Positions 43,291-55,882 of a DNA stretch of 64,000 bases are shown one piece after another. The notes under the pieces were generated by a model, which was not told where the DNA came from, ran no database searches, and worked only from the letters and a program-made list of their open reading frames with translations. Each line of letters opens with the position of its first letter. The first letter of the stretch is position 1. The position numbers were made by a program, and so were the translations under genes. The DNA is from Ptiloglossa arizonensis (lineage: Eukaryota; Arthropoda; Insecta; Hymenoptera; Colletidae): the NCBI RefSeq assembly GCF_051014685.1, contig NC_135058.1, positions 14,014,811-14,078,810 of the forward strand. The letters run 5' to 3'.

Positions 43291-46200
43291 TCCACAACCT
43301 GTGTGTACACGCACCCTCGCACAGTCGTTTCGCCACCTACCGTGCACCGATGCTCCCTCTCTCGTCAGATTCGACCCTTCCCGCCTTACGGTACGCCCTT
43401 TTTTACCGTTCTCGTCTCCACATCCTATTTCTCGCGCTCCCTGCTCGGTTCATTGCTCGTCCAATCACATACCATTCAAAGTGACGAGACTTCGAGCCCT
43501 GCCGCGATCAATTACGATCGCCCGGGCGAAGGTGTGGCCGGCGCCCCAACCGGAAGAGGATTTTTTAATGCCCGTGAAACGGCCACGTCGTCGAGTGATT
43601 CTCTTTCGAGCGTTCGCTCGACGAACACCGCTCCTTCCCCGTTCAGAAAACGCTACTTTGATCCCGCAGCCTGGTCCACGGAAAATTTGCACCGAAGATC
43701 GCACGCGTTCAGCTACATTCCCACGTGTGCACGGCGCAGAACACACTCGAGCTATTCAAAAAGGGTTGGTTCCAAGAGGCACTGGACACGGAAGGGGCGT
43801 TTCAACTGGAAACTCTCAAGTTTGTTCTGTGTCGTGTGTTGCACGCGTGGGAACGTGACGTTAGGTCCACGAAGTCTCAAAGGAGTTGAACGGACAAAGT
43901 GCGCGTGTACCGATACGAACGCAACAAGACCTTGTTACGTGGTTCGACAAAAATTTCGGATCGTCGTTTGTTCTACGCTTGTAACTCCTTTTATTAGCTC
44001 GCTTTCCGTGGCGACAGGGGAAACGATCTCGATCGACACACGCTCATTGATTGCCCCTAGTGATCGGGAGACCGATGATGCACGAATACCAACGACCACC
44101 TTATGACTATTATCCACTTAGGGTACCCGTGTCACGGATCGTTGACCACCACGGTCCGTAGATTTTTATCCGATCGACCGAACAACCGAATGTCTGTCGG
44201 TGATCAACGATCCATGGCACGAGTGTACTTTATGCGAGGTGCAAGATCTCAGGTATCTCGCTACAATCTATCGATCGATGAACTACGCTCGAGTTAGCAT
44301 TTGGGGAGGTTAACGCGATAGATTCAAGATCGGTTCATTATCAAATATTCATACACTTCTCTTTCAGACTTCTTTTAATTCTCGGAGAGATTGTCAGATT
44401 TTTATAAATTCAGAGACAAACCAACGAAAGAACATCCGGAGGACTAACGAGTAAAGTTTCGCAATGTTCAACTTGCCGAACCACACTTGCCTGTGTTGAA
44501 AGATTTTAAACGCAATTAACGAACGCAAGTAGCGACGATATTCGAGGCTCGAGTTAAGAGCGTACAATGCACGTCCTCTCGAAAGATTCGTCTTTCGCGT
44601 CGCGAGGACCGTCCCTTTTTACCGATTTCGGGCAAAAGGGCGCAATGTACGTACAGGTTGGATCGGTAAACGAGATTACTATCGCTGCGAAACGGGCCGT
44701 AGGGAAGCAATATATCGCTACCTGGCCGCGATACTTTGCGATACACTTTCGCCCCCTATTCCTCTCTCCACGCACATTCGTTTCGTAATTCGCTTCATTG
44801 CCCTCCCAATCACGTACCATTCAAAGTGACAGCTGGATCCTCGAACGAACGAGCTCTGAATGCGACGACGTCAATTACAATCGTCGAGATACGAAAAATT
44901 TTGCCCCGGCGATATTAACGCAATTTGAATCGAGCCCACCCACCACCACCAACACCACCCCACCACCTCACTCGTCCCCCTCATGTAGCGTTCAAAAGAC
45001 GTCAGCAGATCTCGCGAGCTACTTGGAGAGACGCTCGACAGGACCGGTGTGTATCAGGAAGGGGAAGAAAAAGCACGGTTACAGCTCCAGTTCGAATAGG
45101 ATTTACAGCGCACTTAAACGTCTATAGATAGAAACGCCCCTTTATCCCCGGGATGAAACCTGTTCGAATTGGATTTGTTGCTGATCACTCGTGAAAAGGA
45201 TAGAAACGAAATTATTCGAGTCTCAAAATACGGTATCGTGAAACCGACGGATTTGGGAAAATAATATTTAATTGATCGGTAAGACGAACGTCCAACGAAC
45301 CCCCTTTGGGGATCTTTCAGGTTGGGACACCTTTGCGAAACAACGATCGCGTTGATGTCTTCGCGATGATGTTTCTTTTTTAAGTTCGAATTTATTGTCA
45401 TCGAATCTAACCTCGAAACCGATCTATAAAGTACACTTATGTATATTTGTGATTTTTAAGGTATCAAGTAGCGAAGAAATGTTTCATTCGTGGCTCAAAT
45501 CTCACGAATTCTTCGAGACGTTGTTTTTACCCCACGGTGCCTCGTCGTTGCCAAAACGAAACATAATTACTTTGTTAGCATCGCTTGAACCACGTTTCCA
45601 CGAAGTTTCGACATTTTTTGAATTTTCGAGTCGCGGAACTTGCCTTGTTAGCGAAGAAAGATTTTCGTCCAGTTTTACTTTTTTCGCGTAGACGTTCTAC
45701 AGCGTTGAGAAATATCTTACCGTGGCACGACAGAGATACAACGTGCGATACCGATACACAAACATGCACGAACCGACGAAATGTACACGGATACGTAAGT
45801 ATTCGTAGCAAAGTACTATTTTATTAATAGACAACTCTATAGCCTGAAAATATTCTCATAAAGTCACCGATAGACGATCACGAAGGAATAGATTACCACG
45901 ATCACCCTACTCGCGAAGAACACCTAGAAATCATCCATGATCCCTGTTTCGCGACCACCCTGTACATCACACCAACGTTCCAAGTATTGATCAAATCTCT
46001 CTCACGGATTGACTATCAACGATCATCCCTTACTCCTCCCGTTTCTTCGATTCGAACCGTGGAAGACAACCGAACGAAATGAAACCGATCAAAAATTCTC
46101 CACCCTCGCGTATTGATAATCAACGGTCCTAATTTTCGAACATTGTGCGAGCCACTGGGATATCGTTGACGGTACGTGAACGCGTCCTTCGAAATTCTAC

Positions 46201-46374
46201 CTCGTCGTTCGCGTTCCCATTAACTCTCATCCCATCCAGCGACATCGAAGAACATCACGGTCGCCAATAATATCGGCGTGAATTGCGACAGTCTTAATGA
46301 CGCTGGTGCCCTCTAGGCAGAAGCAATCGATAACCGATCGGTAATCTATACGTAAATCACGGTACGTTGAATGA
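43291..46374. other. GC-rich block with a dispersed duplication, then gene-less sequence
   Basis: A segment at about 43440-43545 (GTTCATTGCTCGTCCAATCAC, in part; TACCATTCAAAGTGAC; TCAATTACGATCG) is repeated at about 44785-44900 with substitutions and indels. Two plus frames across the first copy are open at once for 267 and 200 codons (43303-44106 and 43256-43858), but neither frame is kept in the duplicate and no domain is seen, so they are not called. 44930-44990 is a CCACC-rich run. Confidence 0.5.
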
Positions 46375-46376
46375 GT

Positions 46377-46432
46377 GGGGGTGTGGGGGGGTGGGGGTGA
46401 TGGTAGGTAGGGTGACAGGGTGTGGGAGGAGG
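46377..46432 (+). other. G-quadruplex-prone G-rich run
   Basis: G5, G7, G5 and G3 runs occur within 56 bases (GGGGG.TGT.G7.T.GGGGG ... TAGGG ... CAGGG ... TGTGGGAGG). The first three runs are separated by loops of one to three bases, which favours a stable quadruplex on the plus strand. It lies at the edge of a CG-rich block (46430-47100) with a GA run at 46711-46731. Confidence 0.8.
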
Positions 46433-47268
46433 CGGCCGATTTGACGGAAATCAAGAGTCGAATCACGAAACGACTTCGGGCCACAATGGGCCGGCTATTG
46501 CTCCATCCATTTCATCTAAAAGTATTTATTATTGGATTATTGGAAGACTTTAATGCACTCCGTAGTCGGGCTCCCAGCCGACGTCCGATTCACCGGCACC
46601 CTTTTATTTCGCGACGAGACATTCGCGCCGCGAACCCCACCCCGCTTTCAGGTCGCGAGCCTTCCATTCGTCCGTCGTACCGGCAGAGTAGTACGTTCCA
46701 CGTTCGTACTGGGAGAGAGAGAGAGAGAGAGAACGTGGCAGAGAGAGAGGAGAGAGGGGACGCACGGTCGGCGTACGCCAGTAATCAAATCCGTAACCGT
46801 GAAACGCGACTGAATGCCTGATTCCGGGCTGAGAGTCAGATTTCAGGCGTCTAGGTGGCTTCGCCCGTTTCCTACGCCCTCTAGTACGCGGTCTCTCTTC
46901 TGGCAACTCGATTTGTTCCATTTTATCGCTGGAGTGCATTTACGGCGGCCTCAATGTACACTCGGTTCGAACGATTCCGTTCGTACCGCGGCAACCCCTC
47001 GTTAAAACGCTCGGAACGTTTCGGGGAGGGTCGGTGGCGAATCTGTTCCTCGAAACGAGCTTTCGCGTCTCGAGTCGAGATCCAACCCCGTGAATACTGA
47101 CCAATAAGGAAAGTGAACGATATAAACCAAGAACGAGCGTAGCAACGAACGCGTCTCGTGTTGCAGAGGCTCCGCCTACTGAACTTCAAAGCGAATACAA
47201 TGGTGGATGCGATCTGAGAACTTTCGTATTTACTTTGTTACCTTTGCGAGACTATTGTCGATGGATTA

Positions 47269-47436
47269 GCGAGACTTTTCCTATGAAAATGAGTCCAAAC
47301 ACGACCATATTCGGACCACTTTTCTTTATACGTTACAGATACGAATAATTTTTGAAAAATTTTTAATCGCGCTGCGTAATTAAAAATCGTCCGAATACGG
47401 TCGTGTTTGGACTCATTTTTAACGGGACAGTCTCAA
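47269..47436. mobile_element. Small hairpin MITE, about 168 bp
   Basis: The ends are inverted: GAGACTTTTCCTATG at 47271 pairs with the complement of AACGGGACAGTCTC at 47421-47434. The inner 30 bases pair with one mismatch (AAATGAGTCCAAACACGACC then ATATTCGGA at 47287-47315, against 47389-47417). The centre is about 70 bases and AT-rich. No ORF is present. Terminal GAGACTGTCCC-like ends with near-perfect subterminal pairing are typical of Tc1/mariner-derived MITEs. The single mismatch suggests the copy is young or its pairing is maintained. The target duplication is not clear. Confidence 0.75.
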
Positions 47437-50400
47437 CGATCTATTGATCGTACACACGTGAAGATTCAATGAGAAGTATGAAAATATTTTACCAGTTTAA
47501 AATGATCAGTAATCATGTACAATGTACAATGAACAGAAAGATTGTTCGAAACGTCGAAAAAAACATTTACTCGTTACTTCGAAGTCTCTTTTTCATAAAT
47601 CGACGTACAGATTATTCGCAAACGATGATAATAAAAAATTATAATATCGTTTCGATGAATTGTTTCTTATTTTTGTTTAAAACAATAAACTACGTCCTGT
47701 CGTCGACGTAGAAATCGTGGAACGCGTTCAAAAAGGGAACACCCCCGCACCCGCCGCGTTCACTCCGCGTCCGTGTATTATGAACAGAATCGTTTGAACC
47801 GAGTGTACACACTCCATATACTTATGTACGAACACAGACCTTCCATCAAGCCGAGCGTGCTTTCGCGACCGTGCAAATCACTTTTCACGCGCAATGGCGC
47901 CGAAAAGCATCGCGCTGCGAATAACCGCGTCTATCTGCGTAGATCCATCTAGATTCGAGACTCGCAACCGCGAACCCGACTCGTTCACACGACAGCCGCG
48001 AAAATTCCAACTGCTGATACCTGATTGCGTTGAAAACTGACTACACGGGTAAATTCAACGTGAACATAGGCGGAGGTATGATTTCATAGGTGTCCGGACT
48101 CGTTAGCACGGTAGACCTTGATAGATGAAACCTGTTTGCTTGCGCGGGAACCTCGTGTGTTACGTTGGTTTGACAAGTGGAAGGGATGAACAATTAGGAA
48201 CAAGTGGAATTGGTGTACGCATTGGACGAAAGCAGATCATTGCTAGGAGACGGATGGTTACGCGAGAGGTTTAAGCATGAATCATAGGTAATAAGGATGT
48301 ATTCGAGCGAAACTCCTTATTGGATTGGTTGTTTCGGTAATTGCTCGATTCTCCGCAGTCGTTGGAGATTTTAACCCCATTTGACTGCAACTACCGAGGT
48401 TTTGCTAGATGGAGGGACACGCGACCGAGGAAAGTTAAACTAGGAGTCAATTATGTCGTAGAAGTGGTTTTTCGGGGCACTGGGATCATCTTTGATTCGT
48501 CCAAACGTATACTTGTAGACAAGTCAGTTAATCGACTACGGTATAATAAATGAAAGTTAAATGGAACATCAACGTGGCAACGAATTTCGTACAAACTCTA
48601 TGTTCGAGAGGTTATGGATAAACACATCTATATGGAAATTAAGTAGAAACTAGCTGCTTTGATACGTTCGGTAGAGTTCGTATAACGAAGAACAATTATT
48701 AACGAAAAGTAGACAATTTTAAAGGTTTACTTGGAATATTTCAATGAATTTTTGAATCTATTATACAATTGCCCTCTGTACGAGTAATTAAAAATTAACG
48801 AAGACCAGTTAGACGCGCTTTGCAGAAAAGAAAAATACGAATACGACGTAATTTATTTTTAAAGCGCGCGTAACAATTAATTGTAAATAAAAGTGTAAAC
48901 GTACGCGGAAGAATATGTACCGGTACAAATGGCAAGTTTTCGCCAGTTAACCTTAAAAGGTTAAGTCTCCGTTTTCAACGTTATAAAGATCTTTTTTCTC
49001 AAACGGAGGTATATGCCTTTTTAAAATCTAATGACGATGGAATCAAGTGCGCAAACTCCGAAGGAAGTAGGCCACCGTCATGTGTAACGTAATACAATCT
49101 TGAATAGGCTTTTGTTATAGGAGTTTTATGCGAGTTAATTCTTGAGTGCATGCAAATGCTTCAGTGGCAACATGTAGGGCACACGACAAGAAAAAAAATG
49201 TTAGAAAAAACCGTACGTCGCCTAAACTTTGTATTCCAAGTTGTAACAAATTTAAGAAAAATGGTTTAGGTTATGTTAGACGCCGCCATTAGACGCGTGT
49301 AGGTTAAATCCGAGAATTGGTGAACACGTTTGCATTTACATACCTCGAACGCGAATAATAAAATAGCAATGAACTGTAGAACATCTAATAGACCCTTTGT
49401 TCCATCGATAATAGTAGAGAAATTATAGTCGCGGGAAATATAAATTAACAATTATAAGTTCTACACAGAAACCACAATCCCTGTGTAATGTTCTCCTTAA
49501 AGAAAAGTTGTGACTATTTTACGACTACCTTCGTCGCCCTGATGTTCCAACATTACATTACGTACAATGTATGCACTTTCTTATCTAAAGAACAACGACG
49601 TTACAATATTAATATTGTAGAATATTTTGAAAATATCAGTACGATAAAGATAATCGTAAAATGTATGCATAATAGAATATTACCACCTACTTCCAGACTG
49701 TTGTTAACCCCAACCCCCGATGCGATCTAAACAAAGACGATGTCTCCTTCGCGAGAAATTAAGTTTCACGCGTGAATTAAATTTAATTTACAACTTCGTG
49801 TGTAATTAGACATCGGCAATGAAACAATATCGGGATAGATTGAAGAACCCCCGTCTGAAATCCTCGAAACAAATCGCTTTATTAGTCGAATAAAGGCAAC
49901 GTAGGGTTTGCTAATAGCCCCCATCACTCTGCATAAACCCTTAGCGTTACTAACATCGTGCAAAGCATCGCTAGCAGTTGCCAATCGCGTTTCGAATTGG
50001 TTTCGTTCCTTGTTACACGCACACTGTCATTTTCACGTTGCCATTCTAGCCGAGATACCTCCAACATCCAATGGAAACGTCACGGTTCACGAATGCATCG
50101 ACTTAATCCGATCCGAGCACAGTGCACCTTTGATTCCCTGATCCGTGTACCTTGACGAACATCACAATATAGCGACGTTTGTATTTTCTCGTGGGCAGCA
50201 GATGTTACCGAAGCCGTAAGAGGTTCTTTGTTGTTCTCTACTCGAGCCCAAGGGCACCACGAATCTCGTGCTACTCTAGCTGAAATCGATGTGAAATCTC
50301 CGGACTGGACGTTATTGAGGACCGAAAAGAGATTATCCCTCTGACAAATATATATGAAAGGTCGATGAATAAAAAGCGTGGAACGTCGTCGCTCGATATT

Positions 50401-50595
50401 GTGTGTCTCCCGCCACGGCGAATAGTATTTGCATTTCGCTTTAAACGCACATACACGCACAACCTGTACAAACTTTTTCTACGACCTGGAGCAAATTTTT
50501 TCAACAACCTGGATTCGTACCTTTCCGAAAAGATTCTGAACGACATTTCCCGGGTGTCATTCTCGGAGATTTGCGAGAAGAAAGACTACGATTAA
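47437..50595. other. AT-rich gene-less stretch
   Basis: No exon or RNA gene is recognised. ATGCAAAT (49150-49157), the POU-protein octamer, and a palindrome AACCTTAAAAGGTT (about 48949-48962) are noted. Short ORFs overlap without domains. Confidence 0.45.
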
Positions 50596-50700
50596 GTCTG
50601 GGTTTCGTTTAGATTCGTAATCTTCTAACAATGTTCTGACAGAGTTGGTCTGGGTTTGGTCTGGACTAGTGATCTTCCGAAGATGTTCCAAACGACGTTT
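50596..50700. repeat. Tandem duplication, 52-bp unit
   Basis: GTCTGGGTTT starts units at 50596 and 50648. Both units continue with GA(T/C)T(C/A)GTAATCTTC-like and ATGTTC words. A weaker unit with CCTTTCCGAAAAGATTCTGA precedes them at about 50520. Confidence 0.65.
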
Positions 50701-51588
50701 CACAGGGGGATAGTGTTGAAAATTTTGTAAATGATCACGCACTTTGTGACTTGTGTAGGATAGCTCTGAGCCAGGACCTGTACACAACAGAACGTCATAT
50801 TACAGAACTGCTCGTGACAAACTAAATCAAGTCCAAACGTTTGTAGAATGCACTCACTTACGTCTTGACAAACATATCTGGTCGGAACTCGTTATTTCCC
50901 TTTGTGCTCGTACAAATTGGCGATGGCGTGGTCGAAAACAATAGGACAGTTTTTGTTTTTTTTTTCTTTTTACTTTTACTCGTTCAAGAACGAATAATAA
51001 TTTTGCGATTTCCTCTTTCTCTCTCTCTCTTTTTTGCATCGCGAATCGTGGCCCACTTCGTAGATGAGATTTTTGCCGGACAGTGCTTTTTGTATTACAC
51101 GGTCGAAGTAGGTCAAACGAATACACAAACATAAAATATCCCGGTGATGTTGCAAAACCGTGTCAAACGATGAATTGCGCCGCTTCCTAATGAGACCAAG
51201 CACCAATTATCTCGAGCATCGAACACGAATGCAGCCCGGAACATTCAACGTACAACCGTATCGTGCAAAATAGAACGTTCTGGTACTTTAAACCAAGCGG
51301 ATCGAGATTGTCAAATATTTCGTGTACTCTGGTGTCTCGTAGAAAATTCTAGCTACACGAATTCGAACCCCCATGTTAATAAGGTGACGAACCGTGCGAG
51401 CGATTCGCGTTAGGGGCACAATCGCGATATCGGACAATCGTCCCCCAAAATGGCCGCATTTCCCGTACAAGGGCTCGGCACCGAGATAAAGGAGAAGAGT
51501 ATCTGTCACGCAAAATGATATAGCAATAGAATATTCTTTCTCTTCGCGCACGAAAGTTCGATAACCACAGGGATACACGCCTGGGGTG

Positions 51589-52275
51589 TACAGGGTGTCG
51601 CGAAAGTCTCTTCTCGACGTGAGGGAGTGTTGTGATTCTCGAATAAATTTCTTAGGGACGTGTTCAAGTAGACGTATAATTGATAATTTATTTCAAAGAG
51701 TATGTCATTGATGACACTACTTTCAAGATTAGGCAGGTAGTTTTGAGTAACTTATACTTTGACTAGAGTACAAGTGGTTTTAAGGTTTAAAAATGTTTAA
51801 AGCAAATGTTATTTAATGTAACATAGAGGAAGAGTCAGGCTGAAAATAGAATAGGTCTTACCCAAAATACTACAGAAAATTGTTTAGATTGATATGATTC
51901 CGTTTGCAAAACATTGACGACGAATGGGAAGTTCTAGATTGAAAATAACGAATATTAAAACACAATGCACATAAATGGAATAAAATAACATCTGAACAGA
52001 AAGTTCTAACCGATGCACTTCGTCCACTCTGTAGAACCACTTACGTATCTTAAAATTGTTATCTGAACCTTCAATGTCACCTTAAAATTGCACCAAGAGA
52101 CACTAGGTGAATTCGTTTTTGTGTCAGTCACCAACGTTCAAAGACCAACAGCGTACAGTTCTATTAAAAAATAGATGGACAGAATTTCAAAGAATATACA
52201 CCTCGAGTATTTTCCTTCGTACGTTCGAATCTGAAGGATACTCGATCGTTCGGTTTCTCGTGGCTTACCCTGTAT
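51589..52275. mobile_element. Possible TACAGGGT-ended transposon remnant
   Basis: TACAGGGTGTCGCGAAAGTC at 51589 looks like the end of CAGGGTGTC-type insect DNA transposons. ACCCTGTA at 52267-52274 is the inverted 8-bp terminus. The 680 bases between are AT-rich without a transposase frame. The terminal match is only 8 bases, so the pairing of these two ends is uncertain. Confidence 0.3.
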
Positions 52276-53423
52276 ACAGAGTTATCCGTGGCCGTTTACG
52301 TGAATCCACGCGAAAGATATAGATGCGTTGGCGGTTTTACGAGGATCGTGGGGGAGCTGGGTTTTCAAGGACGAGGAAAAGCACGGTATCAAAAGTCCGC
52401 CGACTGCCTAAACTCGACTCGGGTCCGTGACGATCGAAACTCTTGGCGAGGGCCGCAACGCCGGCAGGTTCGTTAAAACTTCCTTCGAAGCCGTTCGCGA
52501 TCAAATTAGAATTGCATTCTTTGACGCAAATTTCCTGGACGGAACTCGAAACTTTCGCGTAAGCTCTCGAGAAAGGGGAGCTGAACGAGAGTCGAACGAT
52601 TCGCGACGGCGCCTTTTTATAATTCGTCCGATCTAATAACTTGTGTCGCGATACGTACCTGAAATGACGTTGAGTCGAGTGAAACGGTGACAGATACTCT
52701 GCTGACCTGTGTGGATCGGTAGTAACGATAACAGTGATGAGAGAATTTTTTCTAGTTAGTTCTAGTGGTCTGTCACACTCTTGTGACCTTTAATAGGTGC
52801 AAAAGATCTTCGAAAAGACTTAAATTGTATCTCAAGTACCTTGATTTTTCTTTAAAGACGAAACCAAACTTACGATATCATTTTTCTCAAAGACAGTTCG
52901 CACCCGAGGATCACGTACCCCTGAGGAAAAATACAGAATCGAATTCTATAATTAGCCGGTGAAAGAGCTTCAGGAAAGAATATATGCATCGTGTACGTTT
53001 ATGAGAGAAAAGAAAGGAAGTAAGAACTTTTCATATAATATTCTAATAGAGTCTATTTGTAATTCAAATCTGTCAGTCACGCCCATAGTCTGCTACCAAG
53101 GGTTGTGGAAACTATTGTCTTCGAGAACGGTAGCTCCGAAAAGCAATGTAACCCACGTTTCTCGTAATTGCTCGGAACGGGTGGGGGATATATTTTGCTA
53201 CCATTAGAATGGTTAATGGAAATGAAAAGCCAGCGAGGACAGAGGAAAAGCCGAAGAAATTCGATGGTAGCTGTATCGATCACCGGGCGGTGTTTACCGG
53301 CACGTAACGAGACGTCGCGTAAGCGGCTGTAAAGTTTCGAGGGTGTTTTCCTTCTATCCCGATTCCCAAGCCCCTTTCCCGCCGGTTTTTTCACCCAGCT
53401 CGCATTTAAATTGAGTAATATCC
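52276..53423. other. Gene-less stretch
   Basis: No splice-supported ORF, RNA or mobile element is recognised. Confidence 0.5.
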
Positions 53424-53476
53424 CGACGAGCGACGAGCGACGAGCGACGAGGACGAGGACGAGGACGAGGACGAAC
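53424..53476. repeat. CGACGAG/GACGAG minisatellite
   Basis: Four 7-bp units (CGACGAG at 53424, 53431, 53438 and 53445) are followed by four 6-bp units (GACGAG) to about 53474. Changing unit length within one array fits replication slippage. Confidence 0.92.
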
Positions 53477-55882
53477 TCCACCGCCGCGCGAAGTTAAAGA
53501 CTTTGCATTTAGTGGCGGGCAGATTTTACTCCTACCTGAACCCTTACTCCCCTGTGTTTCACAGCCCCCCCTCGTCCGAGAACCCTCATCCACGTCTTTG
53601 TATAATCTGGCCGGGTCATTGTTGTTCGCGAAGCACGACGTAATAGATGGCCGGTCGACGATGAACGTTCTACTACCTTTTCCATCCTATCGACCTGGCT
53701 ACCTACCTAACGTGCACCCGCCTTTGTCCCACCCTAGCCCACCTCTTTTCATCCCCGTGCCCTCTGGAGCACCCCACTCGCCTCTTTTTCTGTCATCGTC
53801 GCGTTCGGTCTCCCGCCCCAAACCGCTAACATGCTACAAGCCCTTAAACGTTTATTCAATATCTGTCGAGAGGGATAGGGGGGGCAGGCTGCGCCTGGTC
53901 TCGCGTGTTCACCGAATCCTTCGACGAGCCTCGTTACGGCGATACACGAGAGCACCCTACTACACGGATTTTAAAAAGGCAGCCACCGTGGCCAGCTGAT
54001 TCCTCAACCCTTGCGGCAACCGTGAATACCGCGTACCACGGTTCCACGAGTCACCCCTGACCCGGACTCCCGTCGCGCATACGCGTACGCGCACGTGTGA
54101 CGTAACACGGTGGGAGGTTTAAATATCGCACGATATTAGGAGCATTCTCCTCGCGCGTGCTCGTTAGCGACACCTGGGACGTTCATTGGCCCCGGGTCCC
54201 GCTGTTGCGGACGACGCGTTAAGTGTCCGGTTCGACAATTCCTGCGACGAGGCTTGTCACGCAGGGTGTAGCTTTCGTGAACGAGACGCTGCTCGCGTGC
54301 TCTGGGCCAGCGATCAATTAGCTTCGCGGTTCACTAGCGCGAACAGGGCACTTACAGCGTCGAGAACCGGCTCGAGTTGGGACACTTTGTCCATCTCGTA
54401 CCGTTTGTGATTTACTTTCGTTCTTTGCGCTTTGTTCTCGCCTTTGTCATGAAAGACGCGATAAAGTGTCTCCTCTCCGGTAAGAGCTCGCACCGGTCCC
54501 GAGTCGATCGCTGTTGACAAATAAATACCGTCTCGTATCTTTCCTCGGACCTTTCGAACCGGTTCGCTGGCCAATTCGCGATAGAGCGATTCCGATCCGT
54601 GGCGATCGTTGCCCGATACACTTAATTCGCGCGTTCGATCCGCTTTTTTCCGCGAAATTGAGAAAACAGCCGCGCCGACGCGATTTTCCTAAACCCCTTA
54701 TCGCAGCGAACGATACGATCCAGCTCGTCGGATTTTCAGAGGGGCGCGCGCTCCAACGATCCGTAGGTGAGGGCGGAGGGGGGTGGGGGTGGATTGGTCG
54801 TCGTCGATCGAAAACGGGCGACGGGCGGGTGGTTCGTGAAATTCGGGGAGTCGGGCGAAAGAATCGGATAGATCGACGCGATCGAAGCGGGTGGCTCGCG
54901 ACGCGCTCTCCGCGCCGCCACCCCTGGACACCCCCGATATTATTATTTCTGACGCGGGCGCAACAGGGACCGTGCACGCGAGCAACCGAACCAACGCGAA
55001 CGAACGGCTGCAATCTCGTTGTTGCACGCGAGGTGTGACCGGACGAGATACGCTGCATTCGCCGATTGTTTGCGATCCTGGCCCGGGGAATTAATTCACG
55101 CGAGGCGTCGCCGAACAATAACCACTGCGCACCCCCTTTCCACCCTTTCTCCGTGCTGCTACCTCCGTCGCCGCCACCGCCACCGCCACCGCCACCGCCC
55201 CGAGGAATTGAATACGATTTTCGAAATCGCGCGCCATAAGGTGCAAAAACGGCCTCCTCGGTGGCGTCTGGCGAAACGCTCGAGAGTATTTGTTTGTTCG
55301 CCGGTGCCGGCCATATGCCGGCGATGCAGCGTGCGTTGCATTATGCGCCCCGTGCACCGCGGTGCCGGAGCGTCGTTGCACCGAGACCAATGGAGCCCTT
55401 TGTTTTCGTTACGGCTCAACGCACCGATCGTAACCTCTCCCGACCCTCCTCGCCCCCTCCTCTCTCCGCCTCCTCTCCCCCCACCGCGTTACAGCTCGCG
55501 CGCACGGTCTCGTTGTCTTCCTCGCGCCGATCGTTTTCCTTTCGGTTTCACCCTCCGCGGCGCTTTCTCTCGTTTCGGTGAACTCGCTCCGTACACCACT
55601 CTCCTCGGTCGTTGGTCCCTTTTTTCGGTCTCCGGTTATTCTAAAAACGATTCCCTACGCGCACCACCACCACCACCGACGCGCCATTCGGAACAACCCG
55701 CGTACCGATTTCGTATTGGCGGGACGCGAAACAGCCCGCCAATCGGAACACGAGAGACGACTGGCGCCCTCTGCGCACGTGCATCAATGCGGGCCGAGTC
55801 GTTTCAGGTTAGCGGACTTCTAACAGGGGTTCGCGATCGGGATGAATGCTTCTTTCGGAACCGGTCACGACGGAAAGGTTGA
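53477..55882. other. Large CpG-island-like GC-rich region
   Basis: This is the longest GC-rich block of the window (densest 54050-55880). It holds CACGTG and TGACGTAA words (54091-54102), a (GCCACC)n tract (55168-55199) and G-runs (54775-54792). Frames of 174, 223 and 287 codons are open on both strands in the same DNA (for example 55019-55882 plus, 54447-55118 minus), with Arg/Pro-rich peptides and no domain. Such length is expected where stop codons are rare. An acceptor-like tract before 54707 and a GTGAGG donor at 54767 bracket 60 bases (finding). A promoter or first exon of a gene outside the window is plausible but not shown. Confidence 0.45.

Noticed and set aside
43303..44106. 267-codon plus ORF
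   Set aside because: A second plus frame (43256-43858) is open in the same DNA, the peptide has no domain, and the frame is not kept in the duplicated segment at 44.8 kb. GC-rich composition explains the length.
47151..47215. Acceptor-like GTGTTGCAG followed by 16 open codons
   Set aside because: The pyrimidine tract is weak and the frame stops at once, with no poly-A signal or conservation argument.
51340..51380. GGTTCGAATTC-like word on the minus strand, possible tRNA B box
   Set aside because: No A box, cloverleaf pairing or terminator T-run at the right distance.
54447..55118. 223-codon minus ORF
   Set aside because: Lies opposite a 174-codon plus ORF in the same stop-poor DNA and has no recognisable domain.
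55019..55882. 287-codon plus ORF, longest in the window
   Set aside because: Arg/Pro-rich with His-Arg and Pro runs from a GCC-type repeat. Other frames on both strands are also open, and no domain or splice logic is seen.
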